36,091 nucleotides of DNA from NCBI GenBank assembly GCA_012519555.1, contig JAAYPY010000027.1:1-36091 (forward strand), written 5' to 3'. Origin of the DNA: Tissierellia bacterium (GTDB taxonomy: Bacteria > Bacillota > Clostridia > Tissierellales > Sedimentibacteraceae). The notes beneath the pieces are model-generated. The model saw nothing but the letters and a program-made list of their open reading frames with translations. It was not told the DNA's origin and did not search any database. Shown one piece after another: positions 22,528 to 31,968 of the stretch; the first letter of the stretch is position 1; every line of letters begins with the position of its first letter. The position numbers and the translations under genes are program-made.

Positions 22528-23549
22528 AACAAAAATATAAAATAATATTATCAATAATATCCAGTATTATAGTAATAATGATGGGAGTGGGATTAGGAAG
22601 TATCAAGGTTTCCCCTTCACATATAATCAATATTATAATTAACAAACTATTTTCTATGCCTCTTCATGCTGATATTGAAGGTGCTACGGCTGTATCAATA
22701 ATATGGAAATTAAGACTTCCAAGAACACTTTTGGCATTTTTAGTGGGCGGGGCTGTAGCTGTAAGCGGCTCGGTAATGCAATCGGTATTGAAAAATCCTT
22801 TAGCATCATCCTATACCTTAGGTGTGTCTTCAGGTGCTTCATTAGGAGCAGCTCTAGTAATAGTTACAGGGTTTTACATACCCATTTTGGGATTATTCAC
22901 TCTGCCTGTTACCGGATTGGCATTTGGTATGGCGACGGTTTACTCGGCTGTAAAATTTGCAGCCATGATGGATAAAAATTTAGAAACAAATACAATTATC
23001 TTGGTAGGTATGGTTTTTTCATTGTTTGTCAATGCCATACTGACTCTGATAATGGCAGTGGCAAAAGATCATCTTGCGCAGCTTACTTTTTGGCAAATGG
23101 GGTCTTTTTCACTTAAGGACTGGTCTAGTGTAATAATATTGTTTCCCATAGTATTAATAGGTGTAATAGTAATACAAAGCTTTTCAAAAGAAATGGATAT
23201 AATGACTTTTGGAGAAGAGCAGGCATTTACAATGGGAGTGGATGTTCATAAAGTCAAATGGAGCCTTCTTAGCCTGTCAGCCGCGCTGACAGGCAGCGCA
23301 ATTGCTTTTGTGGGAGTAATAGGATTCATTGACTTGATTGCTCCTCATGTAGTGAGAAAAATATTCGGCTCCAATCACAAAACTGTTATCCCCATGTCAA
23401 TGCTTTTTGGCGGTTCATTCATGGTTATTTGCGACCTGATTGCCAGAACAATCGTATCGCCTTCTGAACTGCCGGTAGGAGCAATTACGGCCTTAATAGG
23501 AGCACCGTTTTTTGCCTATGTATACTTTTCAAGGAGAAAGGGGTTATAA
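22524..23549 (+). CDS. btuC: Cobalamin ABC importer, FecCD-type permease
   Basis: 341 residues with about ten hydrophobic helices. FecCD markers are LRLPRTLLAFLVGGAVAVSGSVMQ, NPLASSYTLGVSSGASLGAA, and, toward the C terminus, GVIGFIDLIAPHVVRKI and ELPVGAITALIGAPFFAYV. It forms the dimeric channel for BtuF cargo. Start overlaps the btuF stop (ATGA) and its stop abuts the btuD start, so the three genes are translationally coupled. Confidence 0.92.
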   Translation: MKQKYKIILSIISSIIVIMMGVGLGSIKVSPSHIINIIINKLFSMPLHADIEGATAVSIIWKLRLPRTLLAFLVGGAVAVSGSVMQSVLKNPLASSYTLGVSSGASLGAALVIVTGFYIPILGLFTLPVTGLAFGMATVYSAVKFAAMMDKNLETNTIILVGMVFSLFVNAILTLIMAVAKDHLAQLTFWQMGSFSLKDWSSVIILFPIVLIGVIVIQSFSKEMDIMTFGEEQAFTMGVDVHKVKWSLLSLSAALTGSAIAFVGVIGFIDLIAPHVVRKIFGSNHKTVIPMSMLFGGSFMVICDLIARTIVSPSELPVGAITALIGAPFFAYVYFSRRKGL

Positions 23550-24353
23550 ATGCTTACTTTACAAAATGTAAACGCTGGTTACAACGGAATTGATGTAATA
23601 TATAATATTTCCTTTAGTGTTAAAGAAGGTGAAAGCCTCTGCATCATAGGTCCCAACGGCTGCGGAAAGACAACGCTTATTAAGGCTATTTCAGGACTTA
23701 TCACCCATGAAGGAAGCATAAAGATAGACGGAGTCGAAATAAATAAAATGAAAAGGGCTGATGTAGCAGAGAAAATAGCTGTTATGAGCCAAATTTCAAC
23801 TATTTACTTTTCTTACAGCATTTATGAAACAGTACTCTTAGGAAGATATCTTCATATGAAGGGCAGAACATTCAAAGAGCCCTCTGTTAGAGACAGAGAA
23901 TACACGGATAAATGCTTAAAGGCTGTTGGACTTTTCAATATTAAGCACAAACAAATAAATGAATTATCAGGGGGGCAGCTTCAGAGAGTATATTTAGCAA
24001 GAACCTTGGCACAAGAACCTGATATAATACTTCTGGATGAACCAACAAACCATTTGGACTTAAAACATCAGACAGAATTAATCGACTTCTTGAAAGATTG
24101 GTCAAAATATAAAGGTCATTCGGTAATAGGCGTAATGCATGACTTAAACTTGGCAATAAAATTGTCTGACAACATATTGGTTTTAGACAAGGGAAATATG
24201 GCTGCTTACGGTAATACACATGAAGTAATTTCCTCCAATATCTTAAATAAGGTCTATGATATGAATATAACAGAGTACATGGTTGACTCCTTAAGACAAT
24301 GGGAGAGCTATAACCCTTATCTAAACATAAATAAATTACGCAAAGTAAATTAA
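23550..24353 (+). CDS. btuD: Cobalamin ABC importer, ATPase
   Basis: 267 residues. Walker A GPNGCGKTT is at about 34-42, the Q loop region is VMSQISTIYFSYS, the signature is ELSGGQLQRVYLARTLAQ, Walker B is IILLDEPTNHLDL and the H loop is GVMHDLNLAI. All ATPase motifs are intact. The C-terminal 40 residues are the FhuC/BtuD-like tail. The ATG follows the btuC stop directly, with AAGGGG a few bases upstream, and a strong terminator ends the operon. Confidence 0.92.
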   Translation: MLTLQNVNAGYNGIDVIYNISFSVKEGESLCIIGPNGCGKTTLIKAISGLITHEGSIKIDGVEINKMKRADVAEKIAVMSQISTIYFSYSIYETVLLGRYLHMKGRTFKEPSVRDREYTDKCLKAVGLFNIKHKQINELSGGQLQRVYLARTLAQEPDIILLDEPTNHLDLKHQTELIDFLKDWSKYKGHSVIGVMHDLNLAIKLSDNILVLDKGNMAAYGNTHEVISSNILNKVYDMNITEYMVDSLRQWESYNPYLNINKLRKVN

Positions 24354-24354
24354 C

Positions 24355-24380
24355 AATAACCGAAACCCGGTTATTTTTTT
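24355..24380 (+). terminator. Terminator of the btuFCD operon
   Basis: AATAACCG-aaacc-CGGTTATT followed by TTTTT. Confidence 0.9.
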
Positions 24381-24448
24381 ATACCGCTAATTAATAGTGG
24401 TAAATTCGGGTATAATAAAGAACAAAATTATGCAAAAAGGAGAGTATC

Positions 24449-25471
24449 GTGAAAAAATTATTATTTATAGCAGCAGCCTTAGCTATGATATTTACAGCAT
24501 GTAATAATACAACTCCTCAACCCGAAGAACCTATTAATCAGGAAGTGTCCATAGAAGAATATTATCCAATCATGGAAAACACCAAATATTCTTATGAAGG
24601 CGAAGGAAATGAATTTGCCACATACACGGTGTTAGTTGATTATATTTCTGATAACCGTATTCAAATCAGAAACGACAACGGCGGAACAGAATCAATAACC
24701 GTGTTGGAAATAAAAGATGAACAACTTTCTATCTTGTATTCAAGAGGTGAAACTTATTTTAGACAAAACTTCTTAAATGGTGAGTACGAAGACGGAAAAG
24801 TACTTCTGAAAACTCCCCTCAAAGAAGGAAATTCATGGGCTTATGATGAAAACACCAGGGCCACTATTACCAGCCTGTCTAAAGAAGTGGTCACCAGACT
24901 TGGGAATTATGAGGCCCTTGAAGTTACCTTGGAGGGAGAGCAAGGAAAGACTATAAATTATTATGCAAAGGATATGGGTTTGGTGAAAACAATAAGCTTA
25001 GGTGATGGTTATGAGGTGTCATCTACCTTATCATCTGTTGAAAACAACATGCCTCTGATACAAACAATAACTTTATTTTATCCAAATGCAGATGGCTCTC
25101 TTGATACAATAGATGTTCAGATTGAATTTAATACCAATGATGAGCCTATAGATGTAATAGAAAAGATGGTCAAGGAGCTGTCCCTTCATGAGGTTTTAAG
25201 TCCCAATACCACAATCAATGAACTGTATTTTGATGAGGAAGAAAACAGCGTACATGTAGATTTGTCAGAAGATTTTATAAGAGAAATGAATGCGGGAGCA
25301 AGTTTTGAAGCATTGATACTCCAAAGTTTAACCAACACATTAGGAAACTACTACGGGGTTGGGGAAGTATATATAACAATAGACGGCGGTCCTTATGAAT
25401 CAGGACACATAATAATAAGGGAGGGTGAACCGTCATTAGTAAACTTTGATAATGTTAATCCTAAAGAATAG
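24449..25471 (+). CDS. Lipoprotein with C-terminal GerMN domain
   Basis: 340 residues. Lipoprotein signal with lipobox FTAC (Cys18). A central beta-rich region (about 35-200, YYPIMENTKYSYEGEGNEF onward) is an unassigned envelope domain. The C terminus (about 205-330) has the GerMN pattern: ITLFYPNADGSLDTIDVQI, VHVDLSEDF, and LQSLTNTLGNYYGVGEVYITIDG. GerM-type proteins act in sporulation and germination or at the cell wall. Start is GTG 24449 with AAAGGAG upstream. TATAAT at 24410-24415 is a likely -10. The gene is alone between the btu terminator and the cys locus. Confidence 0.85.
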   Translation: MKKLLFIAAALAMIFTACNNTTPQPEEPINQEVSIEEYYPIMENTKYSYEGEGNEFATYTVLVDYISDNRIQIRNDNGGTESITVLEIKDEQLSILYSRGETYFRQNFLNGEYEDGKVLLKTPLKEGNSWAYDENTRATITSLSKEVVTRLGNYEALEVTLEGEQGKTINYYAKDMGLVKTISLGDGYEVSSTLSSVENNMPLIQTITLFYPNADGSLDTIDVQIEFNTNDEPIDVIEKMVKELSLHEVLSPNTTINELYFDEEENSVHVDLSEDFIREMNAGASFEALILQSLTNTLGNYYGVGEVYITIDGGPYESGHIIIREGEPSLVNFDNVNPKE

Positions 25472-25481
25472 AAAGTATGGA

Positions 25482-25503
25482 TTACATAATTGACATTATG
25501 TAA
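25482..25503. repeat. TTACATAAT-tgac-ATTATGTAA dyad
   Basis: A perfect 9-bp inverted repeat between the convergent GerMN and cysE genes, without a T run on either side. Confidence 0.5.
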
Positions 25504-25508
25504 ATAAA

Positions 25509-25531
25509 GGGGGGGCACAAGGTGTGTCCCC
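25509..25531 (-). terminator. Hairpin after cysE, GGGACA-type element copy 5
   Basis: On the minus strand GGGGaCACA-cct-TGTGCCCC followed by CCCTTTATTT directly downstream of cysE. Confidence 0.5.
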
Positions 25532-25532
25532 A

Positions 25533-26090
25533 TTAAATTGCATATTCGTTCAAGTTGATAATTTTGCTTCCTTTTTTTACTTCTTCTGCAGGAATGCCGA
25601 CAACAGTTGAATTTGGATTAGTACTCTTGAGTACTACTGCATTTGCACCTACCTTTGTACCTGAAGCAATATAAATGTTACCAAGAATTTTTGCAGATGC
25701 TCCTATTACTACATTATCTCCAACTGTAGGATGCCTTTTCCCTTTTTCATTTCCGGTGCCTCCCAATGTAGCTCCATGGAACATAGTAACATTATTCCCT
25801 ACAACTGCTGTTTCTCCTATTACAACACCCATGCCGTGGTCAATAAAAAGTCCCTTCCCTATTGTTGCTCCAGGGTGAATTTCAATTCCCGTCCTGTGTC
25901 TTGCTATGTTTGAAATAAACCTTGCTAAGAAATATCTTTTCTTTAAATATAACTTATGAGCAATCTTATATGCTATCAAGGCTTTAATATGAGGATACAA
26001 AAACAAAACTTCCATCCTGTTTCTTGCAGCAGGGTCTCTCCCAAACACGGAATCTATATCTTCAATTATTGACTTTATGAATTTAATCAT
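25533..26090 (-). CDS. cysE: Serine O-acetyltransferase
   Basis: Transfers acetyl from acetyl-CoA to L-serine, the first step of cysteine synthesis. The N-terminal helical part has [18 protein letters not shown]. The left-handed beta-helix follows, with hexapeptide repeats and the active-site His in [17 protein letters not shown] and [28 protein letters not shown]. The track's first codon is a TTG inside the ribosome site (AAAGGA). ATGs at 26099, 26096 and 26090 follow; 26090 has the best spacing and begins with the family-like [16 protein letters not shown], giving 185 residues. It directly follows cysK in one T-box-controlled operon. Confidence 0.93.
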   Translation of the reverse strand: MIKFIKSIIEDIDSVFGRDPAARNRMEVLFLYPHIKALIAYKIAHKLYLKKRYFLARFISNIARHRTGIEIHPGATIGKGLFIDHGMGVVIGETAVVGNNVTMFHGATLGGTGNEKGKRHPTVGDNVVIGASAKILGNIYIASGTKVGANAVVLKSTNPNSTVVGIPAEEVKKGSKIINLNEYAI

Positions 26091-26108
26091 TACCATCATT
26101 CCTTTCAA

Positions 26109-26999
26109 TCAATACTTAATTACCGACAGATACTTTTCTCCTCCGTCAGGAGCTATGGTTAAAATCTTTTTGTTATTGCCGTATTTTTGCGCTAATTTTC
26201 TTGCTGCTGCAACATTTGCCCCTGATGAAATACCTATGAGCATTCCTATTTTTGCTGATACTTCCACAGCAGCATCAATTGCTTCCTCATCGGCAATTGT
26301 AACTATTTCATCTACGAAATCTCCATTGTATGCACCTGGTATGAATCCTGCACCTATTCCCTGAATTTTATGAGATGACGGACTTCCGCCGGATAATACC
26401 GGTGATTTTGAAGGCTCAGCTCCTGCAATAATTATATTTTTGTTATATTCTTTCAGCCTTTTTCCAACTCCTGATATGGTTCCTCCGGAACCGACCCCGG
26501 CTGTAAATATATCAATATCATTTAACTGCTTTATGATTTCCTGTCCTGTTGTATCATAATGAATTCTGGGATTTGCAGGGTTATTAAACTGGTCAGGCAT
26601 GAAATAATTTTTATCGCTGTTGAGCAGTTCACTGGCCCTTGCTATGGCTCCGCTCATTCCTTTTTGCCCTTCGGTAAGAATAAGTGTGGCCCCATGTGCC
26701 TCAATTATATTTCTTCTTTCCACGCTCATGGTTTCCGGCATTATTATAATTACCTTATATCCCTTCAATCTACCTATGAGTGCTAATGCAATACCAGTGT
26801 TTCCGCTGGTGGGCTCCACAATAATGCTGTTTTTATTTAAGTATCCTTTTGCTTCAGCATCTTCAATCATCCCCAATGCAGCTCTGTCCTTAACGCTTCC
26901 GCCGGGATTAAATTTTTCCATTTTCAAATAAATATTTTCTCCGGGCAATTTTACCAGGGGAGTATTTCCTATTAAGTTTAAAGTATTGTAATATATCAT
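26109..26999 (-). CDS. cysK: Cysteine synthase (O-acetylserine sulfhydrylase)
   Basis: A PLP enzyme of 296 residues that makes cysteine from O-acetylserine and sulfide. The Schiff-base lysine is K37 in NPGGSVKDRA. The substrate loop is EPTSGNTGIAL (about 62-72). The PLP-phosphate glycine loop is GVGSGGTISGVG, and GISSGANVAAA is near the C terminus. Length is close to the usual 300-310. AGAGG lies a few bases before ATG 26999. It is the first gene of cysK-cysE, behind a T-box reading TGC (Cys), so cysteine starvation should raise expression. Confidence 0.96.
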   Translation of the reverse strand: MIYYNTLNLIGNTPLVKLPGENIYLKMEKFNPGGSVKDRAALGMIEDAEAKGYLNKNSIIVEPTSGNTGIALALIGRLKGYKVIIIMPETMSVERRNIIEAHGATLILTEGQKGMSGAIARASELLNSDKNYFMPDQFNNPANPRIHYDTTGQEIIKQLNDIDIFTAGVGSGGTISGVGKRLKEYNKNIIIAGAEPSKSPVLSGGSPSSHKIQGIGAGFIPGAYNGDFVDEIVTIADEEAIDAAVEVSAKIGMLIGISSGANVAAARKLAQKYGNNKKILTIAPDGGEKYLSVIKY

Positions 27000-27028
27000 G
27001 TTTTACCTCTTTCTTTTTTCCACTAAAT

Positions 27029-27297
27029 TAAAAAATCCGCCTCTGCAAAGAGACGGATTGAAATCCGCGGTTCCACTCAATTTGGCTTTAAGCCCTCTTA
27101 TATAGCACCATCATGCTACTCCATTATAACGGATGGTTCCGCAGCAGCCTACTTAATTCGGTGCTGTACTCCAAAGGGCACTTCACATATACTTCCAATA
27201 AGCATCCTTTCAGCCTTGAGACGCTCTCTCTGCAAATTCGTTATATGCTACTTTCCTTCTTCGCCGTATTTCCTACTAATTTAGTTGGGTATATTTT
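27029..27297 (-). promoter_or_regulatory. T-box riboswitch, cysteine specifier (cysK-cysE leader)
   Basis: On the minus strand are AGAGAGAGCGTC, the specifier in GTGAAG-TGC-CCTTTGG (plus 27178-27180), the core AGTGGAACCGCGG, and the terminator AATCCGTCTC...GAGGCGGATTTTTT. Confidence 0.94.
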
Positions 27298-27302
27298 CTT
27301 TT

Positions 27303-27331
27303 ATTATATTATAGAGTTTTATAAAATGCAA
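27303..27331 (-). promoter_or_regulatory. Promoter of the cysK T-box
   Basis: On the minus strand TTGCAT, 17 nt, TATAAT. Confidence 0.75.
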
Positions 27332-27404
27332 CACTTTTTTGAAATATTTTTTAATGTTTTTCTAGTCCACAGGATAGTCCCTTATCTGTCCTCAAGATGA
27401 CAGA

Positions 27405-29777
27405 TTAATTGAAGGCTTGCTCTGTTCTTTCAATTATTTCATCCTGCAAGGATTTTTCAAGATTGTTAAAATGGTCAGAATAACCGGCTACCCTTACTAT
27501 TAAATCCTTGTATTCCTCAGGATGTTTTTGTGCATCCAAAAGTGTCTTTTTATCTATTACATTAAATTGAATATGATGACCCATCAGTTCAAAATATGAT
27601 CTGATAAGGGAAGACACGTTTTCTATTCCTTCCTCACCTGCTATGGAGGAGGGTGAAAATTTTTGGTTCAACAGGGTTCCTCCCGTAGATGTATGGTCCA
27701 TTTTAGAGCAGGATTTAATTACTGCAGTAGGTCCCTTCACATCTGCGCCTTTTTCCGGAGATATACCGTCTGATACAGGTTTTTCTGCTAATCTCCCGTT
27801 TGGAGAGGCACCCATTACAGAGCCGAAGTATACGTGGCAGGTGGTCGGAAGCATATCAATTTGATATGTACCGCCGCACACAGTCTTTCTTCCTCTTATT
27901 ATATCTCTCGTAGCGGTAAATATATCCAGCATTATATCATCAGCATAATCATCATCATTGCCGTATTTGGGAGTGTGATTCAATACCAAATTCCTGATAT
28001 GGGCATATCCTTCAAAATTTGATTTAAGTGCTTCCAACAATTCTCCCATGGTAAATCTTTTATTATCGTATACATTGTATTTAATTGCTGACAAACAATC
28101 GGTAATTGTAGCTATTCCTACAACTTGAATGTATCTGGTGTTGTACTTTGAGCCTCCTGCGTTATAGTCTCTGCCGCTTTCCTTGCATCCGTCCGTCAAC
28201 ACAGACATAAAGGTTGAAGGCATGTGTTTAGCAAATATTTTTTCGATTACATTATTTCCTCTTATCTTAACTTTAATAATATAATTAAGCTGCTTTACAA
28301 AGGCATCAAAAAGCTCTTCATAGGAGCTGAAATCCTCCGGGTTTCCTGTTTTTATCCCGATTTGTTTACCCGTATAATTGTCAAATCCGTCATTTAATGT
28401 AAGCTCCAATATTTTGGGAACATTCAAATAACCTGTCAAAACATAGGCTTCTCTTCCATGACAGCCTGTTTCAACACATCCGCTTGCTCCTCCAAATCGA
28501 GCATCTTCCAAGGTCTTGCCTGCATTTAAGAGCTCCTGAATCAATTCCTCAGTATTGTAAAATGCCGGTTGCCCCCAACCCTTTCTTGAAATTTCAACAG
28601 CTCTTTTTAAGAATTCATCGGGAGTTTTAACACTTATCTGAACATTTGAGCTTGGCTGAAGAAGCTTCAACTCATCCATTACGTCAAGTATCATATATGA
28701 TATTTCATTTACACCGTCTTCTCCCGTGTAGGGGTTTATCCCTCCGGTATTTATATTTGCAAAGTCCGTGTAAGTTCCGCTTTCCTTCAAGGTAATTCCT
28801 ACCTTGGGCGGTGCCGGCTGGTTGTTGAATTTTATCCAAAAGCATTCCAATAACTCTCTTGCTTTATGATAATCAATCATCCCCTCCTCCTTTTCTTTTT
28901 TATAGAAGGGATAAATATATTGGTCAAGCCTTCCCGGTGAAAAGGAATCCCATGTATTAAGCTCCGTGGTTACACCTATATGGACAAACCAATACATCTG
29001 CAAGGCTTGTGCAAAAGTTTCAGGTTTATGTGCAGGTACGACATCACAGTTATTTGCAATCCACAACAATTCTTCTTTTCTTTTTGGATTTGTTTCCTTT
29101 GAAGCTAACTCTCTTGCATACTGTGCATATCTTTGACCGTAAATGATTATTGCGTCACATGAAATAGCCATTCCTTCAAGCTGTGCTTTTTTGTCGTAGG
29201 CATCAGGGTCATTCATGAAATCTATCTTTTCTATTTCTTCTTCTATTTCTTTCTTGAAATCAAGGAATCCTTTTTCATAGATTTTCCCGTCTGCAACTGT
29301 ATGTCCGGGAGCCCTTTGCTCCATGAATTCAGTAAACATTCCTGCAGCATAACAATCCTTCCATTCCCCTGTCATGGATTCAAGAATTTTATGTCTTATG
29401 GAGCGCTTTTCCCAATACGGGATAATTTTTTCCTGCTGCAGTTTTTTGTCTTCTTCCTTAACTTTAAAACTTATATATTTTCTGTCATTCATCACGGTCA
29501 TATCTTCAACGGTATGGCAGCATAGCTCCGGAAATGTGGGGGCTGCCTGAGGCCCTTCGCCTTTCTCTCCTACTATGAGTTCATCCTGACCAATATAGAG
29601 CTTTCTTTTTTTCATTAAATTTTTAAAATTTAAGGCCCTTAATACGGGAGTTTCGACCGTACCGTAATACTTCTCATAAAATTCAGTTTCTAATAAAGCC
29701 CTTTCCAAGCTTATGGAGGGTTGTGTGTTAGTGCTTATTTCTCTCAATTTCTTTGTTCTTTCAGTATAACCTCTCAT
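27405..29777 (-). CDS. hypD: trans-4-hydroxy-L-proline dehydratase (glycyl radical enzyme)
   Basis: 790 residues, collinear from memory with Clostridioides difficile HypD (not the hydrogenase maturation HypD). The thiyl cysteine and catalytic glutamate are in GGASGCVETGCHG near residue 434. The glycyl radical site is RVAGYSDHF with Gly765, 25 residues from the C terminus. Substrate-pocket stretches such as HIGVTTELNTWDSFSPGR and INTGGINP are present. It removes water from trans-4-hydroxyproline to give pyrroline-5-carboxylate, which P5C reductase turns into proline. ATG 29777 has GGAGG 5 nt upstream and begins one base after the activase stop, so the pair is co-translated. Other glycyl radical dehydratases are less likely given the length and sequence match. 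The enzyme is oxygen-sensitive, in keeping with an anaerobe. Confidence 0.93.
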   Translation of the reverse strand: MRGYTERTKKLREISTNTQPSISLERALLETEFYEKYYGTVETPVLRALNFKNLMKKRKLYIGQDELIVGEKGEGPQAAPTFPELCCHTVEDMTVMNDRKYISFKVKEEDKKLQQEKIIPYWEKRSIRHKILESMTGEWKDCYAAGMFTEFMEQRAPGHTVADGKIYEKGFLDFKKEIEEEIEKIDFMNDPDAYDKKAQLEGMAISCDAIIIYGQRYAQYARELASKETNPKRKEELLWIANNCDVVPAHKPETFAQALQMYWFVHIGVTTELNTWDSFSPGRLDQYIYPFYKKEKEEGMIDYHKARELLECFWIKFNNQPAPPKVGITLKESGTYTDFANINTGGINPYTGEDGVNEISYMILDVMDELKLLQPSSNVQISVKTPDEFLKRAVEISRKGWGQPAFYNTEELIQELLNAGKTLEDARFGGASGCVETGCHGREAYVLTGYLNVPKILELTLNDGFDNYTGKQIGIKTGNPEDFSSYEELFDAFVKQLNYIIKVKIRGNNVIEKIFAKHMPSTFMSVLTDGCKESGRDYNAGGSKYNTRYIQVVGIATITDCLSAIKYNVYDNKRFTMGELLEALKSNFEGYAHIRNLVLNHTPKYGNDDDYADDIMLDIFTATRDIIRGRKTVCGGTYQIDMLPTTCHVYFGSVMGASPNGRLAEKPVSDGISPEKGADVKGPTAVIKSCSKMDHTSTGGTLLNQKFSPSSIAGEEGIENVSSLIRSYFELMGHHIQFNVIDKKTLLDAQKHPEEYKDLIVRVAGYSDHFNNLEKSLQDEIIERTEQAFN

Positions 29778-29778
29778 A

Positions 29779-30675
29779 TCAGCCTCCTATTTTAACCTTG
29801 TATCCTTCTTTTTCAAACATTTCTTTATATTTTTTCAGCTTCTCATCTCTTGGTTTTTTCATATCCTTTGAATATCCACGGCATAATTTTTCGTACTTAT
29901 GCCTTGCTATATCATGATAAGGCAGCAGATTAACCTTCTTGATATTCATATTCTTAATTATCTTTAATATTTCTAAGATATGATTTTCATCAGCATTAAT
30001 TCCCTCAATCAAGGGCAGTCTCAAATTAATGTTGTTATGAATCTTTGATAATTTTATTAAGTTGTTAATAATAATTTTATTTGAAACTCCCGTATAAAAT
30101 ATATGCTTGACATCATCCGTGAGTTTTAAGTCATATAAAAATAAATCCGTATATTTTGATATCTTTTCAAATACTTTAAAGTCTGCATAACCGCAAGTAT
30201 CAACTGCAGTATGAATATTTTCTTTTTTTAACCTCATTAACAACTCTTCGATAAATTCTTTATATATAAGGGGCTCTCCCCCGGATAAGGTTACACCGCC
30301 CTTGGAGTTTTTATAAAACACTCTGTCTTTTAGGACTTCTTTCATAACCTCATCAAGAGTATATTCTCTACCTGCAATCTGCCTTGCAGAATTTATGCAA
30401 GAAACAATGCAATCCCCCTTGAAGGAACACTTGTCCATATTGGTTATAAGAGTATTGCCTTTCTTTTCTATAGCATTGTTTGCACATACCCTTATACAGT
30501 TTCCGCATAAGGTGCATTTGTATTTATCGTATAAAATTTCTTTACTTAAATTTTGGCTTTCCGGATTATGGCACCACAGACACTTGAGGGGGCACCCTTT
30601 AAAAAATACTGTTGTTCTGATTCCGGGTCCGTCGTGGACAGAAAATTTTTGAATGTTAAATATATTGGCTTTCAT
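29779..30675 (-). CDS. hypE: Glycyl-radical-enzyme activase for HypD (radical SAM)
   Basis: 298 residues. The radical SAM cluster is C28-x3-C32-x2-C35 in GCPLKCLWCHNPE. The glycyl-radical activase signature GPGIRTTVFFKGCP precedes it. A ferredoxin-like insert (about 54-94) carries CTLCGNCIRVC and CSFKGDCIVSC for additional 4Fe-4S clusters. The SAM-binding GGEP motif is in TLSGGEPLIYKEF. It abstracts hydrogen from the dehydratase glycine. The gene overlaps the Nudix stop by four bases (ATGA) and lies one base before hypD. In other hypD loci I recall, the activase follows rather than precedes the dehydratase. Confidence 0.92.
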   Translation of the reverse strand: MKANIFNIQKFSVHDGPGIRTTVFFKGCPLKCLWCHNPESQNLSKEILYDKYKCTLCGNCIRVCANNAIEKKGNTLITNMDKCSFKGDCIVSCINSARQIAGREYTLDEVMKEVLKDRVFYKNSKGGVTLSGGEPLIYKEFIEELLMRLKKENIHTAVDTCGYADFKVFEKISKYTDLFLYDLKLTDDVKHIFYTGVSNKIIINNLIKLSKIHNNINLRLPLIEGINADENHILEILKIIKNMNIKKVNLLPYHDIARHKYEKLCRGYSKDMKKPRDEKLKKYKEMFEKEGYKVKIGG

Positions 30676-31307
30676 TTATTTTCCTCGTTGTCATCACAAT
30701 TTGTCAGTGCTTTAATGAAAGAGTAGGTTATTTTTGCAGTCAAACCCCATATTATATAGTTGTAATATTTATAGAAATAAACCGGATATCTTATACTTTC
30801 CCAATTATAATCCTCCCCGTTATTGACCATGTGATATGGAAAATCCTTGTCGGCCTTCGGATAATAATTCATATAATATTTTTCGGGTTTGTTCTCTAAA
30901 AAGAATGACAGAGGAACAAAAAAAACTTCGGATACTTCATCAATACTGTAGTCTATTTCATAGGGGTCGATGTTCTTAATAAGCCCTAAAAATGTAAATA
31001 CAAAAGCACCGCTTTTGCTTGAAGCATAATTAAGTTCTGTAATAATTTCAATATTTGCCTTGTTTAACAATAATTCCTCTGATGTTTCCCTTATTGCGGC
31101 ATCCCTTGGACTCTCGCCTTCTTCAATCCTACCGCCCGGAAAAGAAATTTCTCCCGGTTGCGTAATGGAATTTGACCTAACCTCATAGACTAGGTTTAAT
31201 TCTCCGTCAATTTCAATTAATGGAACCAATACCGCAAAGCTTACATCATAGTCCATCGGTTTTGGTCTAAAGTTTTTTAATTTATCTTTTATGTTTATTA
31301 TATTCAT
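30672..31307 (-). CDS. Nudix hydrolase, CoA pyrophosphatase-like
   Basis: 211 residues. The Nudix box is complete: GGRIEEGESPRDAAIRETSEEL. It follows the pattern SITQPGEISFPGG, which is typical of the NudL/CoA-pyrophosphatase branch that cleaves coenzyme A or related nucleotides. The assignment to CoA is family-level inference. Its ATG directly follows the upstream gene's stop with no clear Shine-Dalgarno, so it is probably translated by coupling, and its own stop overlaps the activase start. Confidence 0.85.
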   Translation of the reverse strand: MNIINIKDKLKNFRPKPMDYDVSFAVLVPLIEIDGELNLVYEVRSNSITQPGEISFPGGRIEEGESPRDAAIRETSEELLLNKANIEIITELNYASSKSGAFVFTFLGLIKNIDPYEIDYSIDEVSEVFFVPLSFFLENKPEKYYMNYYPKADKDFPYHMVNNGEDYNWESIRYPVYFYKYYNYIIWGLTAKITYSFIKALTNCDDNEENK

Positions 31308-31859
31308 TTATATCATCAGCCTCATTATTCCGAATATTATAAATATCAGTCCGGATATTGTTTTTATTATATAAGAAGGAAGAAATTTAGTCAATGATGT
31401 TCCAATTATAATTCCCACAAATCCAATGGTCAGCATTGCGGTTACAGAGCCTGCCAAAACTGTTAAAGGATAGACGGCATCCATAGACAGGGTCATGCAT
31501 GTCAGCTGAGTTTTATCTCCCATTTCTCCAAGAAAAAAGGTCAGAGCAGTAGTAACGACAGGACTTAAACTGTATTGCTTTTTATTTTCGCCCTCATCTT
31601 CAAATACAATAGTTATGATTCCGAAAGTTATGAAAATAAGACCTGCAAATAATTGAAGGAGATGTTGGTCTGTCATGTCAGATATAAAACATCCTATATA
31701 AACTGCAAAACCATGGTTTAATAAAACACCAAGCAGTATTCCCAAAAGTACTTGAATTACTGAATATTTGGCTGCCAAAGTCATCAGCATCAATTGGGTT
31801 TTGTCTCCCATTTCCGCAACAAATACCAAAATAAAGGTCTCAAAAAATTCCTTATACAT
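31308..31859 (-). CDS. Gdt1/UPF0016 family cation transporter (probable Mn2+ exporter)
   Basis: 183 residues with six predicted membrane helices in two homologous halves, each carrying the family motif E-x-G-D-K-T: VAEMGDKTQLM near residue 15 and LGEMGDKTQLT near residue 110. Relatives (TMEM165, Gdt1, bacterial MneA) exchange Mn2+ or Ca2+; in bacteria export of excess Mn2+ is the best supported role. GGAGG precedes the ATG. The yybP-ykoY manganese riboswitch that often controls this family is not seen in the short 109-nt divergent spacer. It is first in a four-gene run with the Nudix gene and hypE-hypD. Confidence 0.87.
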   Translation of the reverse strand: MYKEFFETFILVFVAEMGDKTQLMLMTLAAKYSVIQVLLGILLGVLLNHGFAVYIGCFISDMTDQHLLQLFAGLIFITFGIITIVFEDEGENKKQYSLSPVVTTALTFFLGEMGDKTQLTCMTLSMDAVYPLTVLAGSVTAMLTIGFVGIIIGTSLTKFLPSYIIKTISGLIFIIFGIMRLMI

Positions 31860-31890
31860 TTTTCCTCCCTAAATATTACATTCTGCTCTC

Positions 31891-31919
31891 TTTCATTTAT
31901 CAAAGTTATATACTATAAT
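31891..31919 (+). promoter_or_regulatory. Promoter of the glycosyltransferase gene
   Basis: TTTCAT, 17 nt, TATAAT, in the divergent spacer. Confidence 0.5.
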
Positions 31920-31968
31920 ATTAGAAAGGACTTACAATCAGAACAAATATAATTATTCCGGAGGTATA

